A stretch of 64,000 bases of DNA, from positions 12,190,483 through 12,254,482 of the forward strand of contig CM067568.1 in assembly GCA_034336665.1 (NCBI GenBank). The letters run 5' to 3'. The notes beneath the pieces are model-generated. The model did not search any database and was not told where the DNA came from. It saw nothing but the letters and a program-made list of their open reading frames with translations. Every line of letters starts with the position of its first letter. Within the stretch, counting starts at the first letter, position 1. Below are positions 12,130-24,936 of this stretch, piece after piece. The stretch comes from Luscinia megarhynchos. Lineage: Eukaryota; Chordata; Aves; Passeriformes; Turdidae. The translations under genes were made by a program, and so were the position numbers.

Positions 12130-15100
12130 TGTGCTTTTTATCAGATATAATTCATTACTGGGCATAACCCAGTCCACAAATAGACACATCCTTGTTATCA
12201 TGTATTCCTCTTATTCTTTACTCCCATCAGAGTTCAGAAATCCAGGAGGGCAGCATTGTCCCCCTGTCCTTAACAATGGTAATCATGGACAAAAACAAAT
12301 GAACATGGAAAGGGATTAATCTACTGTAGAAAACTGCCATGAAACTCTTTTCAAGGAGGAATCATTTGCAATTGCAACACAATATTATTGACATAAGTCA
12401 TTCTTTTGGTATATTGGTTTTAGTTACAAACTTGCTCCACAGGGTTTTTGTTCTAGGTTTGTTTTGTCATGATAAAACTTTTATTGATCTCTGCATATTT
12501 CTCCTGACTTTTAAACTTTTAATCTATTATTAAAGTGCTCATTTGAATGGAAGGCTAGAGTCAGAAACTGTTTTACTGTATAAAAACTTTTTGAGTATAC
12601 AGGCAGGTATATATCCAATAGAACCACCCAGCTGAGGAATATACATCTAGAAACACAGAGAAATTAGATACAGAGAGAAGCCTAGAAATTCTGTTTTGCT
12701 AATTCATGCATTCTCCTAATAGAAGTTATCCAAGTAAACAATTGTAGTTCATTTAAGTGATCAAAATTTTAACTTGTACTTTATACATCAGCTCTTCTGA
12801 TGCTGTTAATACTTTTATCTTCTGGATTATTCCTCAAAATGTAAAATATTTCTGACGTTAAAAGCAAGTACAGCTTAAGTCCAACAAATGTTTAAACCAA
12901 GCAGCAATTAACATTTGCTGACCTGTTGGCCAAAGATTCCCAAATTACACATACTTTATTAACTATTTTAGACTTCATATGTTCATACACTAAAAAAAAA
13001 AAACAAACCAAAACAACTACTTCTAACTGCTTTAAATGGTTTTAAGTATATTTTAAACTCCCCCAAGTAATAAATATAAACACTGTGTATAATAAAGACC
13101 AATTTCTGGGCCTGATAAACTCTGATGTTTTCACTCATACGTTTTTCTCACAGAAGTCAGAAGAAATATTCAAGCTCTGTTTTTTGTAATTTTGCTGTCT
13201 CTGTCATTTTGTGCATTCTTTTTTTCAAAGTGTGTGCACTGTATGTTTTTATGAGTAAGAGGAGATTAGCATTTGATTTATCTCTGAACAGGGGACAACT
13301 ACAAGGAAGAGCCTAAAACTCTATTCCTTCTGTAAAATATATTGTTCAGGCTCCAGTGGTTTGGTTTGTTTTGCTTTGTTTTCAGAAAGCTACATTAGAT
13401 AAGACTATGAAAAGAAGTGGGCTTAAAACCATTCTGGAATATTTTGGTTATCAGAAAAAGGTCAAAAAGTTTTGACAGGAATATTTGCTCTCCATCCTGC
13501 CACCCACTCCCCTGCCCCCAGGATACAAAATCCTCCTTATATTTGGGAGACTTTACTGAAAATTGTTAAGATGAACTACGACAACCTGAAAGAAATTACT
13601 TTTTTTTTGTTTAATTGCAAAGGAATGGAAATAGACATTTTAAAAGAACAAGCTTCAACAAGAAGTAGTTGTGATGTAGTTCTGGCAGACAAAGCAAGAT
13701 GTCTTCAGCTCAGATTTCTCAAGATCTGAGGGAGTAAATCTATGTATGGCTCCAAATATTCTAAAAATGTTGGACCCTGTTCTGCACTTTCCAGGCATGG
13801 AACTGCTGCAGTTGGGTTCTGTGGACTTCTCAGTTATGGAGAAAGTAGAATGCATTAAGTCTCTGGGTATAAAATTATAGAGAGAGATTCTCTTATCAGC
13901 TGAGCCACGTCCCTCACTGTATCTGTATAAATATGTTTTATACGTCCTTCCACAAACTTTTTACTCTTTCTTCTTCAATAGCAGATTTCAGAGTTGGAAA
14001 CATGTAGAAGTAGAATGAGCAGGTAGCAAGGTGCTAAAAAATGAAAAAAAACTTATTTTTGCATATGTTTTTCTAATTTATTGTATCTTTCACTACCATT
14101 ATATAGAAATTAGTCACACAACTTGCATATGAACACAGAAAACTGACAAATTTATTTTTAGAGATCCTAATTTTTAAGCAAGTCAGACAATATGCAACAA
14201 AAGCTGCATGTATGAAAGCACATTCCTACAGAGTGCCCAAATATGTATTTGCTTGAACAATATTAATTTCCATATCTTTCCAATTCCCAGTTTCTTTCCT
14301 TACTTGGGGTCTTCAGTCCAGCTGTGTAAAGTCCATTTGTGAATTGTGTAGTAAAAAGGAGGCTCCCTTGAGTAAGAAGAGCTCTTTTATTCCTTGTGCT
14401 TGTGGAGGATTCAAAGTGAAGTGAGAGAATTGCTTCAGTGTCACCATTCCAGTGATTTAAAATAAAGCATAAAAAATATATAAAAAAAGCAATTGTTGAT
14501 TTACAAGAACAATGCTGCTTCACTGATAATAACGGAATTTCATGATCTGTTTTGCTCCTTTTAAAGACAAAACAAAAAAAACCCTTGCAAAATTAATCAA
14601 AACTAAACCAAGACAATTGACTGAAACTGTCTTAGAAAAAGCAGTTGCTTTGCTGCACACTATAGATGTGTATTCTGTTTTTATTCCCCTCCAGACTTCT
14701 TAAAATCACATTGTTATCTTAGTCTTTGAAATGTAAAAATGCTAGCACATCAAAGAAATATTGTGATGGTCAAAGAAATTTAGAAGGAGAGTGTATATAA
14801 TGAATACTTAACACCGGAGCTCTACTTCTGTTTTTTTAAATTTTATTTTATTTGTAGGGATATCCATTGTAGCGACTTAGAGCTGGAAAATGAGGCATGA
14901 AATTGTTTGTAGAAGGTTCAGTAAATTGAATCTTAAGCATTTGTATGTTTGCTGCAAAACTAAGCTTGCAATTTTAGTCATAACCATGGGTATCGTTGCA
15001 TTTGTTCTGTAGCTTGTTAAACAAAAAGCAGATAAGAAAAACAGCAGCAGAGAAAAACATTTCAAGGTTTAGAAAAAAAAAGACACACATCAGGAGATAG

Positions 15101-16563
15101 AAAAAGGCTGAAAAAGTAACACTTACAAAATAGTAGAAATCATTGAAACTAGTACACTTTACACATAGAGAATCTCCATCTCTGAGATATTTTGAATGAG
15201 TCTGTATGCTCCTAATTTGGGGACTAAAAGACAAAGACAGTGCTTTATTTGAAACAGAGTATAGGATATGCAACATTCCTCTTCTTTAGGTTACATCTGC
15301 TTTCTAAATATTTGTGCTCACATTAGACTTAATTTTATATATTTCCTGTTTATTTTACTGCAGAGAAGGTAAGCTGGCCTCATCTAAATTTTAAGTATTT
15401 ACTTCCAGCAGTAGAAACTCAGCTACTACATCCATGGACCAGTTCAGTGTGTGCTATTTCACCCCATCAGGCCCAGTGCAATTTGATCCTCCATTTACTC
15501 CAAGACATCTTCAAACAGAGTCCTTCTGGGATATCATAGCTGAGGAAAATATTGTGAGAATATTGAGAAACCTGTGAATTTGCAACCCATTTAATCAACA
15601 TATTTTCATGAAGATGTGATTCAAAATAAAATGTCGGGTTGCAAAATTCAATGTATTGCTCAGGAAGGCTCAGAATATCAAAAGAAATCTGACACATTCC
15701 CTACAGATCTTTGATTCAGAACAGTTTGATCAAAATGGAAGACTCCCAGTAATAGGCAGAGTTGATGAAAAATAAACTGTTATCATTTTACTTGTTTATT
15801 CTTTTGTAGAAAGGGCATGTGTTTGTTCAAGAAAAAAAAGGAAATTCTGCTGCTGTGCATGAATTCCTCCAGTTGTCCTCCTCAGGTATATTCTTCTGCC
15901 TGAATTAGGAGTAGAAAGGATCTCATGGCATTGTTCAATGGTCATGACTCAGATACCAGCTTTATATGAAGTTTAATAGTGTTGTGAACCAGATATAAAA
16001 TATGTGTGTGTAGTTATGTACATGTAATTCTCTATTATAATCTCTTTACATGCATTTTTCAGTATATTAAGTACATACTTTAAAGAGTCAATGGTAATTT
16101 CAGTCTTCAGTATAATACTTGAGAGGGCAGTCAAAGAAAATCTATTATCCCTTTCTCCCTCAGGAAAGATAAGACGTGTGGAAAATTAGTTCCTATTGCC
16201 AAATTACACTTTGTCCTGGAGGAGCAGTTGCTTCCATTCTTATGTCATATATCCTGACTTTCTTCACTCACTGAGAAGATCCTGGTTTACACAGCATGAA
16301 AGAACAGGAAAGGTAATGTCCAAGCAGTTCCTCTCTCATTTTCATGCTCATCTATATATTATAATGCTGATTAATTTCATCCTTAGTTTCATTCAGTTCA
16401 GCCTATGAGATGGTTCTGGGCTTAATTTGCTTTGATCCTAAGGGGAAAAATGCCAAAGATACATGTCTGGCCTGTATGGGGATCTGTAATATTTGTTCCT
16501 TAAGGCTGTTTGATTAAAGTTGATACCAGTTCCAGAAACTTCAGAATTTGAGGACAGAATTAA

Positions 16564-16601
16564 CATATCCTATAGGAACAATCATATCCTATATAAACAA
16601 T
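16564..16601. repeat. Tandem duplication, 19 bp x 2
   Basis: CATATCCTATAGGAACAAT is followed directly by a copy that differs at two positions (TA for GG), giving 17 of 19 identities. It looks like a fairly recent slippage or repair duplication. Confidence 0.85.
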
Positions 16602-16791
16602 CAGAAAATGTAAAGTTATCATTTTCCTTTTTTCACTTGGATGATTGTGACTAAGGCATTATGTTTTATAATTCTGAGTTCCTTACAACTTAGTAGTTTA
16701 AATCTCTGCAACAGAATTAATGGTAGGATTGGTCCTAATTTTTGCTTCAACTGTGCAGTGATGGCAGGTATTCATTCCTGTCCATTCACAT

Positions 16792-16895
16792 TTACATAAT
16801 TTATAATATAGTGCAATTATATATACTATATACTATTATATACATTTACATTTATTTATTTATATTATAGCAATGTTTTTATATTCTATAATATT
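16792..16895. repeat. AT-rich low-complexity segment
   Basis: Nearly pure A/T over about 100 bp, with TATATAC and TTTA sub-repeats. Such segments are unstable and readily form cruciform or unwound DNA. Confidence 0.75.
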
Positions 16896-17084
16896 TTTGG
16901 CTGCCCTCATCCCTAATGAATGTGGGCCTAAGAATGTGGTGGCATTAAATATATGAAGGCAGAAGAAATTTCTGTGTAAACAAAAGTTTAAATTATAAAA
17001 GAAGGGAGAGGGTGTGTAGGTAAATCAAGGGAAATGGGTTAGGACAAATGACCATGAATGGCACATAAATTCAGGAATGAGCAA

Positions 17085-17668
17085 ACTGATCTGCTCTGGT
17101 CCCATCTGGAGTCAGCAGTGTGCTCTTGTGGCAGATGCTGTCCTGGGATGCATTAGGAAGAATCTTGCCAGATTCAAAAGAGAGTTGGTTAGCTGCTTTC
17201 TAATGGCCAAAGCCAAATCAAATAATGGACTGGAACCTCTCTCATCCAAGGAAAAACTGAGAGAGCTAGGGTCGTGCAGCCTAGAAGAAGGAAGGCTTTT
17301 GTGCTTATATATAGATATACATATATGTACTGAAGTTTTATATACTTATTGATGTGTAGAAATACCTGAAAGTATAAAAAAAGGCATAGCCAGATTCTTT
17401 CCAGTGGTGCCCAGTGGCAGTCCAAGATAAAGTAAAGATTTCATCTGAACATCAGGAAACTTTTTTTTCTACCATGAGGCTCTCTGAACACTGATCTGGG
17501 TTTCCCAGGAACTTCATGGAGTCTCCTTCATCCTTGTAGATATTAAAAAAAACAAGTCTGGATATGGTCCTGAGCAACCCATTCTAGGTGGGCTTGCCTG
17601 AGCAAGACAGATAGACAAAATTATCTCCAGAGGTCCCTTCCAACCTCAGCCATCGTGTGAGTCTGTAA
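17085..17668 (+). mobile_element. CR1 LINE 3' fragment
   Basis: This is a 5'-truncated CR1 retrotransposon in plus orientation. The first part encodes a relic of the end of ORF2: a frame from 17077 contains SQQCAL...LGCIRKNLA and later KLRELGSCSLEEGRL, which match the conserved C-terminal stretch of the CR1 reverse transcriptase protein. The 3' untranslated part follows (TTCCAGTGGTGCCCAGTGGC, then CATCTGAACATCAGGAAACT). It ends with CTCCAGAGGTCCCTTCCAAC and CTCAGCCATCGTGTGAGTC, the typical CR1 end. Between the ORF2 relic and the tail there are deletions and an AT-rich segment around 17300-17370. The element is dead. CR1 is the main LINE of birds. Confidence 0.92.
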
Positions 17669-19558
17669 AGACAAAAGAAAAATTGCAACTTCAATGGCAA
17701 AACTAATTTATTTTTCTCAAAGAAAAATAGTGGCTGCAGCTATTCTGATTTCAGAGATTCCGCTATATGCAATATTCACTATTCTTCTAAGTACATGTTT
17801 CTTAATCAATGATTTAGTCTGAGCTACTATTTTGGTCAGCAGTATTTTGGAATGAATCTAAGATCAATTAGTCTGGGGTGCTGAAGGGAAGAAAATTAAT
17901 GATGACCAATTTTATGTACTTCATTAATAAATTTAAGCAGAAGAAGCTAATTCTAATAATGAAGGAATAACAGAAGTTTCTCTTTCAAGATTTACTCATT
18001 TTGTGAATGTATCACCCCTTTATTTCTTGCACTCATGGGAAAGAAAAAAAAACAAACTTCAAAGCACTTTGCTGTTTGATTCTGAGCAATATGCAGTCTC
18101 TTGGCCTGTCTGCCTCCAAAATCAGAGGAGATCCCTCCTTTGCTGGTGAGTACTGGGCCTGGCTGGGTTTGCTGCCCAGTCATTTTTCCTCTGTGGTCTG
18201 TTCCTCTTTTCAGCATTAAAATTCCAGAGGCACTTCTCTCTCAGTGGTGGCTGGCTTTCTGCTGTGCTAAGTGCTTTGTGGACACATGCCTCAAACAACT
18301 CAGAGGATGAGGAGGAAAAACAGTAGTTCAGGAAGTCAGTGGTAGGGATAGAAGTGGAGTGCTATTTTGGATTAATTCTGTGTGTATGGGAACATGCTGG
18401 ATACCTCTGTGTCCATCTCCACATCCCACCACCTCCCATATGCTCAGGCAATCTAGTCCAACTCTGTAAAACAGGAAAAAAAACACAGCAAAAAGTTTAT
18501 CCATGTTATCCTTTCAAAAATCCAGGAAATGCAATGCTGCCAGGAGTTACATAATCTGTGCTTCTTGAAGTAACTGTGGAGGAGCAGCCATAGGAAGCCA
18601 CATACCATGTTTTGTGGAGACCTGTCAGGAAAATAAATCCTGGAGAATCCAGGAAAGAAGACTCTGGAGTCTTCCACAAGCATGAATAGGACTCTGATCC
18701 AAATTTTGTTTCCTGCCTCTACCATGTGCTCATGCAGAGAAAAAAAATTTTACGTGTTTATTCTGAAAAATCCCACAGAAGATATATAGTGGGATTAATA
18801 TAAACTATATATTTTTATTTTAAAGAAGTATCAACTAATTTCATAAATTCCTGCATATATAATGTAAATGAATTATCTTTTCATTTTTGAATTTAAAATG
18901 TTTTCTCCTCCTACTAGACACCATTGTTTTACACAATGAGAAAGAAGCCTTAGGAAAAAAAACTTCTGTAATATAAAATCTGGATACCCAGGAAAAATTT
19001 GTTGTCAGACTGATAAAATCTGTTTTAAAGTAGTTTAGGGATATTTTAGAGTCAGTTTGTGAAGCTTTCATGTTCATTATAGAGCCCCTATCCCAAGTAA
19101 ATTGCACAGACTTAGGGAAATTACTCCTGTGAGTAACTGCTCAGCAACATGAAGAGGTTGCTTCAGAACCTAGCCTGTATCTTGAGGAGACAGGGGGATG
19201 ATATCAGCACTTTGACATGGTCCATTCAGTTTTTGATTTTATAATAAAATATTTAAATATTTTGTTAATAATTTTCCTGTCTTTCAATAGTTGCTTTCAT
19301 TTTTTTCGAAAAATCCTATCTTTAAGTCTTATTGAAATCTGAAGATTTTAATCCAAAATCCCGAAATTGATTTGGGATATTTTGATGTCCTAATAGTGCT
19401 TAACTCCATTAGAGATTACATTACTTTTGCATCTCTGTACTGAGCTGTACATATTTATCAGCTATTATCTATCACTCTGAATAGAAATAGAGAAAATCTA
19501 AATCTCTTAATAATCACCCTTTTTAGGTATGAATAAACAAATTATTTAAAGAAACACC

Positions 19559-19592
19559 CTCTCTTATTAGACTTACAAGTCTAATAAGGGAG
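19559..19592. repeat. Long near-perfect palindrome (hairpin, 2-base loop)
   Basis: The arm CTTATTAGACTT (19563-19574) is followed by AC and the exact reverse complement AAGTCTAATAAG (19577-19588). Pairing continues outward with one G-T wobble and then three more pairs, for a stem of about 16 bp. The arms contain TTAT and TAAT cores. It is far longer than most chance dyads and may extrude as a cruciform, bind a dimeric factor, or be a small MITE-like remnant. Confidence 0.85.
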
Positions 19593-20356
19593 CAGGGTGG
19601 AGTTGTTTTTTCTTTGTTCTAAACAGAGAGATGAATTATTCTGTGCTACTCAAGGAAATTTTTCTATAATTAGAAAGCAGCCATATGTCATATTATTCAG
19701 ATACCTTTTGGCCCTATGGTATAGAAAGCCCATTGATAATTTCTGATTGGTTTCAGGATACCTCCTATCTGTATTTAAAGTGAGCTATTGTTGTTCCTTT
19801 GAACAACAACAAAAACCTCAGCTGTATTCTCAGCTACTTGGTAACAATGGCCCAATTTTCATCTTCACATCCATTCATTTCAAAATTGCCTGTGCAGGTG
19901 GTTGTTGTGCAGCTCTTTTCCCTTCACATGACTACAGAGCCTGTGATTTGTTATCAGTCTGGTTTTAGCCTGGGACACTGTGCAGGGATGGCACTGGCAG
20001 AAGTCAGAAACCATTGATGCCTTGCTGACCACTGCTGCCATCCCCCAGGAGCATCCTCAGGGCATGAGTGGTCTGGCTGCCCCCTGAATCACTTGAAACC
20101 TGTTCTTTGTGGCTTTCTTGGTGTCAATGTTCAAATTCTTTACTTGGGTAGCTCTGTAGCAAGTAGCTGAACAAATTAAATCACTGGATATTGCCTCCAA
20201 ACTGAAAACCCCTTTTTCCCTCACTAGTTCTATGTCTTGTGTGTTGCCTTTCTCCTGGCATCTCTATGTCCTTTCTTCCCTTCTAGTGTCTTTCATTCTC
20301 TGGCTAAAAACTGACCATCAAAAGATCTTACATTCCAAAGCACTATAACTGACTGA

Positions 20357-20407
20357 TTTTTTTTTGTTTGTTTGTTTTTGTTTTGGTTTTTGTTTTTTGG
20401 TTTTTTT
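20357..20407. repeat. T-rich tract with (TTTG)n
   Basis: A T run is followed by TTTG units and T/G-only sequence on the plus strand. It is simple low-complexity DNA. Confidence 0.85.
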
Positions 20408-21373
20408 CCCCATGACTGTCCTGTTTTTGACAGGAAAATGACAGGAAAAATTGGAATGTTTCTGGTTGGGAAATCATATTCTACTTTCAAGATAAGTGAG
20501 AAAAAATTATGTGGGTTCCCCCTATCAATGCATTGACAGGTGCATTTCTAAGTCATTACATCTGTCAGCAATGAAACACAAAGCCCCCCCAGATTTTTCA
20601 AGCAATACACCCCAGCCCTGACCAAAACTGGGGGGTTCTGATCTCACTGAATTCTCTTGTGAACACACACAACATGTCTGTGTTCTTTGATATAGAAACA
20701 CAGCACTGTTTTCAAAATACTCTCTTCATATAGTACTTTACTAAGTAGTAGGTATGTGGACTAGACTAAAGAAAACTCTTGGAATTTTCAAACTAACCCT
20801 GTATCTGGGTCACTCTGTCTCAGCACTCATTCACAGGAGCACTTTGTTTGTATTTAGGCATTTTGTGTGAAGACAAAGTGGTTGATATAATATTTGCTTA
20901 CCTCACACTGGAATATCCATCTTCCTTTGGTTTAAATGCTTTTGATAATGAATGGTGATTGCAGGTGTGGTGTGAGCTGCCTTTCCTGTGATACTATTAA
21001 GATGGAGCAATCAGACAGCATCAATGTACACTAGAAGGGGAAGGGAAAAAAATAAAGGGAAGACAATTCTGCAGTGCAGGAACATGACTAAAATATGTTC
21101 TGTTTTCCCAAATCCATCATAGACATAGTGCCAGGAATTTTACACAAGTTAGCACCTGCTCATGGCAAAGCTAAATTCCTGTCTGGTGTTTTAAGTCTTT
21201 TTTTTTCAAAAGGGATTTCAGTTATTGAAATTGCTTATATTTACACTGACAGCCAAGTGGAAATGTGCAAACTGCTCTGCTTTTCAGAATAGTATCAAAG
21301 TGTCATAACTGAGCTCCTAAAGAGCACAGTCATTAGCTGTTTTGGAAAACCTTGAGTTTTCAGATTAGAGTTT

Positions 21374-21423
21374 GGGGGTTTGGCAAGGGAAGGGGAGTGT
21401 TGTTAGAGGGGTTTTTGGTAGGG
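21374..21423 (+). other. Potential G-quadruplex stretch
   Basis: Five G runs lie in 50 bp: GGGGG (21374), GGG (21387), GGGG (21392), GGGG (21408) and GGG (21421). The intervening loops are 8, 2, 12 and 9 bases. This fits a long-loop quadruplex on the plus strand, less stable than the classical short-loop type. It lies about 100 bp before a T/G tract. Confidence 0.35.
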
Positions 21424-21524
21424 AGAAGGCTGGCTGTTGTATTTGAGCACATCAGCAGACAATGAAGAAAAATATTTTCCTGCAAAATTGTTCCGTTTCT
21501 GTTTGGCATACAACTTTCTCTTTC

Positions 21525-21620
21525 CTTTTTTTTTTTATTGTTTGTTTGTTTTGTTTTTTGTTTTTGTTTTGCTTTGGATTTTTGGCTTTTTTTTGGTGGG
21601 GTTTTTTTTGGTTGGTTGAT
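21525..21620. repeat. T/G-rich low-complexity tract
   Basis: About 95 bp made of T runs separated by G, GG or GGGG, with a few other bases. It gives rise to a meaningless Phe/Val/Leu-rich open frame. Confidence 0.85.
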
Positions 21621-21826
21621 TGCTTAGTTTTTTGAAAACATTAAGTGCTGGACTTCTTTCATATGAAGAATTTTAATTAAGTTATTGTCTTATAGGATCC
21701 AGTAGGTCTGCAGTGACAACCTGCTTGCTGTAATCTGTTGGCCTTGTTTTTCAGTAGTGGTTAAAGGTCACCAAATGGACAGCACTAGAAAAGATTTTCA
21801 ACATAAGGAGTTCAGGCACACTCCCT

Positions 21827-21839
21827 CCAGTAGAGGGCA
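21827..21839 (+). promoter_or_regulatory. CTCF-like motif, plus orientation
   Basis: CCAGTAGAGGGCA matches all 13 positions of the degenerate core CCASYAGRGGGCR. CTCF binds this core through its central zinc fingers and acts at insulators and loop anchors. One site of this quality is a fair candidate, but conservation and the flanking upstream motif are not evident. Confidence 0.45.
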
Positions 21840-24800
21840 TTGATACTTGAACATAAAAACCTGAATTCTTTGGGAATAATGTCACTAGCAGAAGTTAATC
21901 CTGGGAACAAATCTTTACTCCCACTGTACAAATCCAGAAATGAGTGTTGTACTTAAAACCATGTTTTCACTTATGTCTTGCTTCTCTCTCTGAGAACAGG
22001 AGAAACTTTATTTTCTTTTTCTGCAATATAAGTAATCCATATAAAATAAGGCAATTGCAGCAAGTGCCAATAGTAAGCAAAGGAAAACACTTTTGAGGAC
22101 ACTTCAGAGACTAGGAGTATAAGACAAAGCACTGGTTGGTGTGTATATATGTGCTCAGTAAAAATTGTGACCTAGCAATGGAGCAACCTGAATGGGAGAG
22201 GTATGGGGCATGTGAAGAAATGTCTTTAGGGTGATTAAAATAGAAGTGATTCTTTACATGATTAAAGCAGCCTCTCTGATTCTAAGTGGGTAGAGTTATA
22301 GGATCTGGGCACAAACTAGTGTGTACACCTAACAAAGAGAAGAATATCATTTGGAGCTGGCTAGGTGATGACCTGGTGTGACAGAACAAACAGTTTTGTC
22401 TGTCAGGAAGAACTGAGCAAACAGTTTTTCCAAATGTTGAGTGCTGTTTGCAGACCTCCTGCCATGGAGCTAAGGTGAGACTCAGTGGGAAGAAATAATC
22501 CTGCTCAATTTTGGGAGATGCTCACAGTGGAAGATGATGCCAATTCACTCTCCTTCACCCAAGCAATCTTTTTCCAAAGGTAACAGGGGCAGGAAAATGT
22601 CCATGGGGATGATTTTAGTGATCAGCATACATTTTTTTGGTGTCCACAAGAGATCTGGGGATATTTTCCTGCAGGAATGTGTTTAGTTTTATAGGCTTGT
22701 TTCCTTATGCAAGTAAGTGGCTGTGTGATCTAGCAACCTGAGTTGAATAGCCAGTCCTTTAGGTCTTTCACAGGCTATGAATACAGTAAGAGCACTCAAC
22801 CCTTCTGAAGATATGCAAATGTAGGCATTTAAAAGATTTACATTCATCTTTCACAGGCCTCAGAAATATAAATATGAAATATCCAGAACCTTGTCACTTC
22901 AGTAATAATTAAGCTGATGGCCTATTATGTTCGATTGCAAATCAATATAGTATCTTTTGGTGCCACTTGAGTTCTTGAGGGTTGGCTTGGGGCCAGCACT
23001 AGTTATACAATTGAAGAGCTGCAGCTGCATGGAAAACTTCTCTGCCATTTCCATTCAGAAAGAATAGACTGGTAACAATGGTGGCCAGCCTCTTCATAGT
23101 AATTGTGTGCAAGTACACATTTTGAAATAGTGTTTTTGTTCAGCAGGTGCTGTTATTTTAGTTTAATTTGAATTTTGAAATATGGAGGAGAGAAGGGGCC
23201 TAATCTTAACAGCATCTAACCTACAGCTGTTCAGAACAGGACAGCAAACAGCATATGTTGCTTAGATGAAAATCATAATTGCTTATTCTTCCTGGCATAT
23301 TAGCAGACCAGTGCTGAGCCTCTGAAATTATCTAGCATTTTCAGGCTTTTACTTTACAAAGTGATCCACAATACTCTGGAAGAACAATTCTAGAACATCT
23401 GACAGTGAGTTTTCCCACACGCAGCTACTTGGTTTTACATCAGAAAACACAGACTGGGTAGAGATAATTTGCCAAGGCAGTGTCAGAAGCACTGATCTCC
23501 AGAAATATTAATGCAGTGCAAAGTCCATATTATTTCAGCCTACTGCAAAAACTGAAGAAAGAGCTTGCAAAAAAATGATGATTTCTTGGGAGCAAATTTT
23601 GTTTATTTTCCTCTTCTCCTTACAGGCTTATACCTATCCTTAGGTATGTCCTGAAGAGGACAGAAAGATCACAAAGTTTTTGAGTGAATACATTAGTCAA
23701 AAATATTTACTGAAATTTTTGTCCAGGCTTTTTTTTTCCCCCCATGGTCTATTGTTTGGAGATTTAAAATCAGATATAGATAACTTGCAATTCTTGAAAA
23801 TTTTCTCCATGTAGGTGTTAGAAAACAGGACATACTAGAAAAGGAAAAAAAAAGACATAAAAAAGGTGTGATTAGAGTCAAAGTTCAGAACTTTAAATTC
23901 CTTTTGTCATAAGTCTGATTCAAAAATCTGACTAAAAGCCTTTAATTAAAAAGGTGTTGGTAAGGACTTTTGGAAAGTAGTGGACATATATTTTCATAGC
24001 ATTTCATATAATCTGACAAACCTTGTGTAATCTAAACTCAGGTGCATTATTTTTAAGATCAATGAGAATTTAATGTAAAAGAACATCTTTGGAATGAGAA
24101 CATTTTTATTTAGATGCCTTCAATTTGATCCTTCTTCTTGCCAGTGCCTGCTTATGTAAGAATTTTCTTAATGGTTATTAGAAAATGCATAACATGTAAC
24201 AAGTCAGGTTTGGCTTAAGTAAATTCATTAAACCTCAATGACCATTTTGTATATATATTTATATATCACTGTTTACTTATTTCTACTTTGGGATCTGCAA
24301 AGACAATGAGAGGCTTTTTTACAACTAATATCCTGTCAGTTTCAAATATTTTTTACCTGCAATTTCATTTAGATGAAGATCTAAGGGAAGGAGAGACAAA
24401 AATACATATGTATTGTGCTGCTCATCAGCCCCACTGAAGATGCTGGTTTTGTACTAAGCTCAGAGGGAAAAGTAAAACAATACACTCCTAATTCAACATG
24501 CAAATAATACAAAGAATAAAGTTTCTTCATGGAATATTGCCCTGGAAACCCAGAGGTTTATATTGTTGAAAATATTAAAGTTAAAAAAGTATGATACATG
24601 AGACAATCACTGTCTGGTTTTGACAAAATCACTTCTTTAAAAATGAGATGCTTTTTTTTTCTTAATGCTTTTCAAAGGAAGGCAGAAAGTGAAAATAATT
24701 ACAGAGTGATGTACAAGTTTGGTGGGGTTTTTTATACACCTAGGAAGACTGGCTAGGTCAGGTTCTCTGCTAGGTTTGCCACTCATTAATAAAGAAATAG

Positions 24801-24899
24801 TTGAGAAGAGTCTGCTTCCCCCTGCCCCTACAGAGATCACAGGTTCTTGTTATGGACCCTTGGGGCAGGTTAGAGGGAAAAGATAAATGATTGTGTTTG

Positions 24900-24902
<3 letters not shown>

Positions 24903-24932
<30 letters not shown>
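24903..24932. repeat. (AT)15 microsatellite
   Basis: Fifteen perfect AT units ending in CGG. The length and perfection predict a highly variable locus. Confidence 0.95.

Positions 24933-24936
<4 letters not shown>

Larger units (their letters stand above)
9301..17084. other. AT-rich noncoding stretch
   Basis: No gene or known transposon is recognised. It contains a (TTA)n run near 10.5 kb, a purine-rich tract near 12.1 kb, an AT-rich segment at 16.8 kb and a 19-bp tandem duplication at 16.56 kb. Open frames here, including a minus-strand 100-codon one at 14974-15276 rich in Phe, Leu and Cys, look like translated T-rich sequence. Confidence 0.55.

Noticed and set aside
14974..15276. 100-codon minus-strand frame with a TTTTG, GTAAGTG-like donor inside
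   Set aside because: Composition is T-rich translation (Phe, Leu), there is no acceptor in front, and the donor falls mid-frame.
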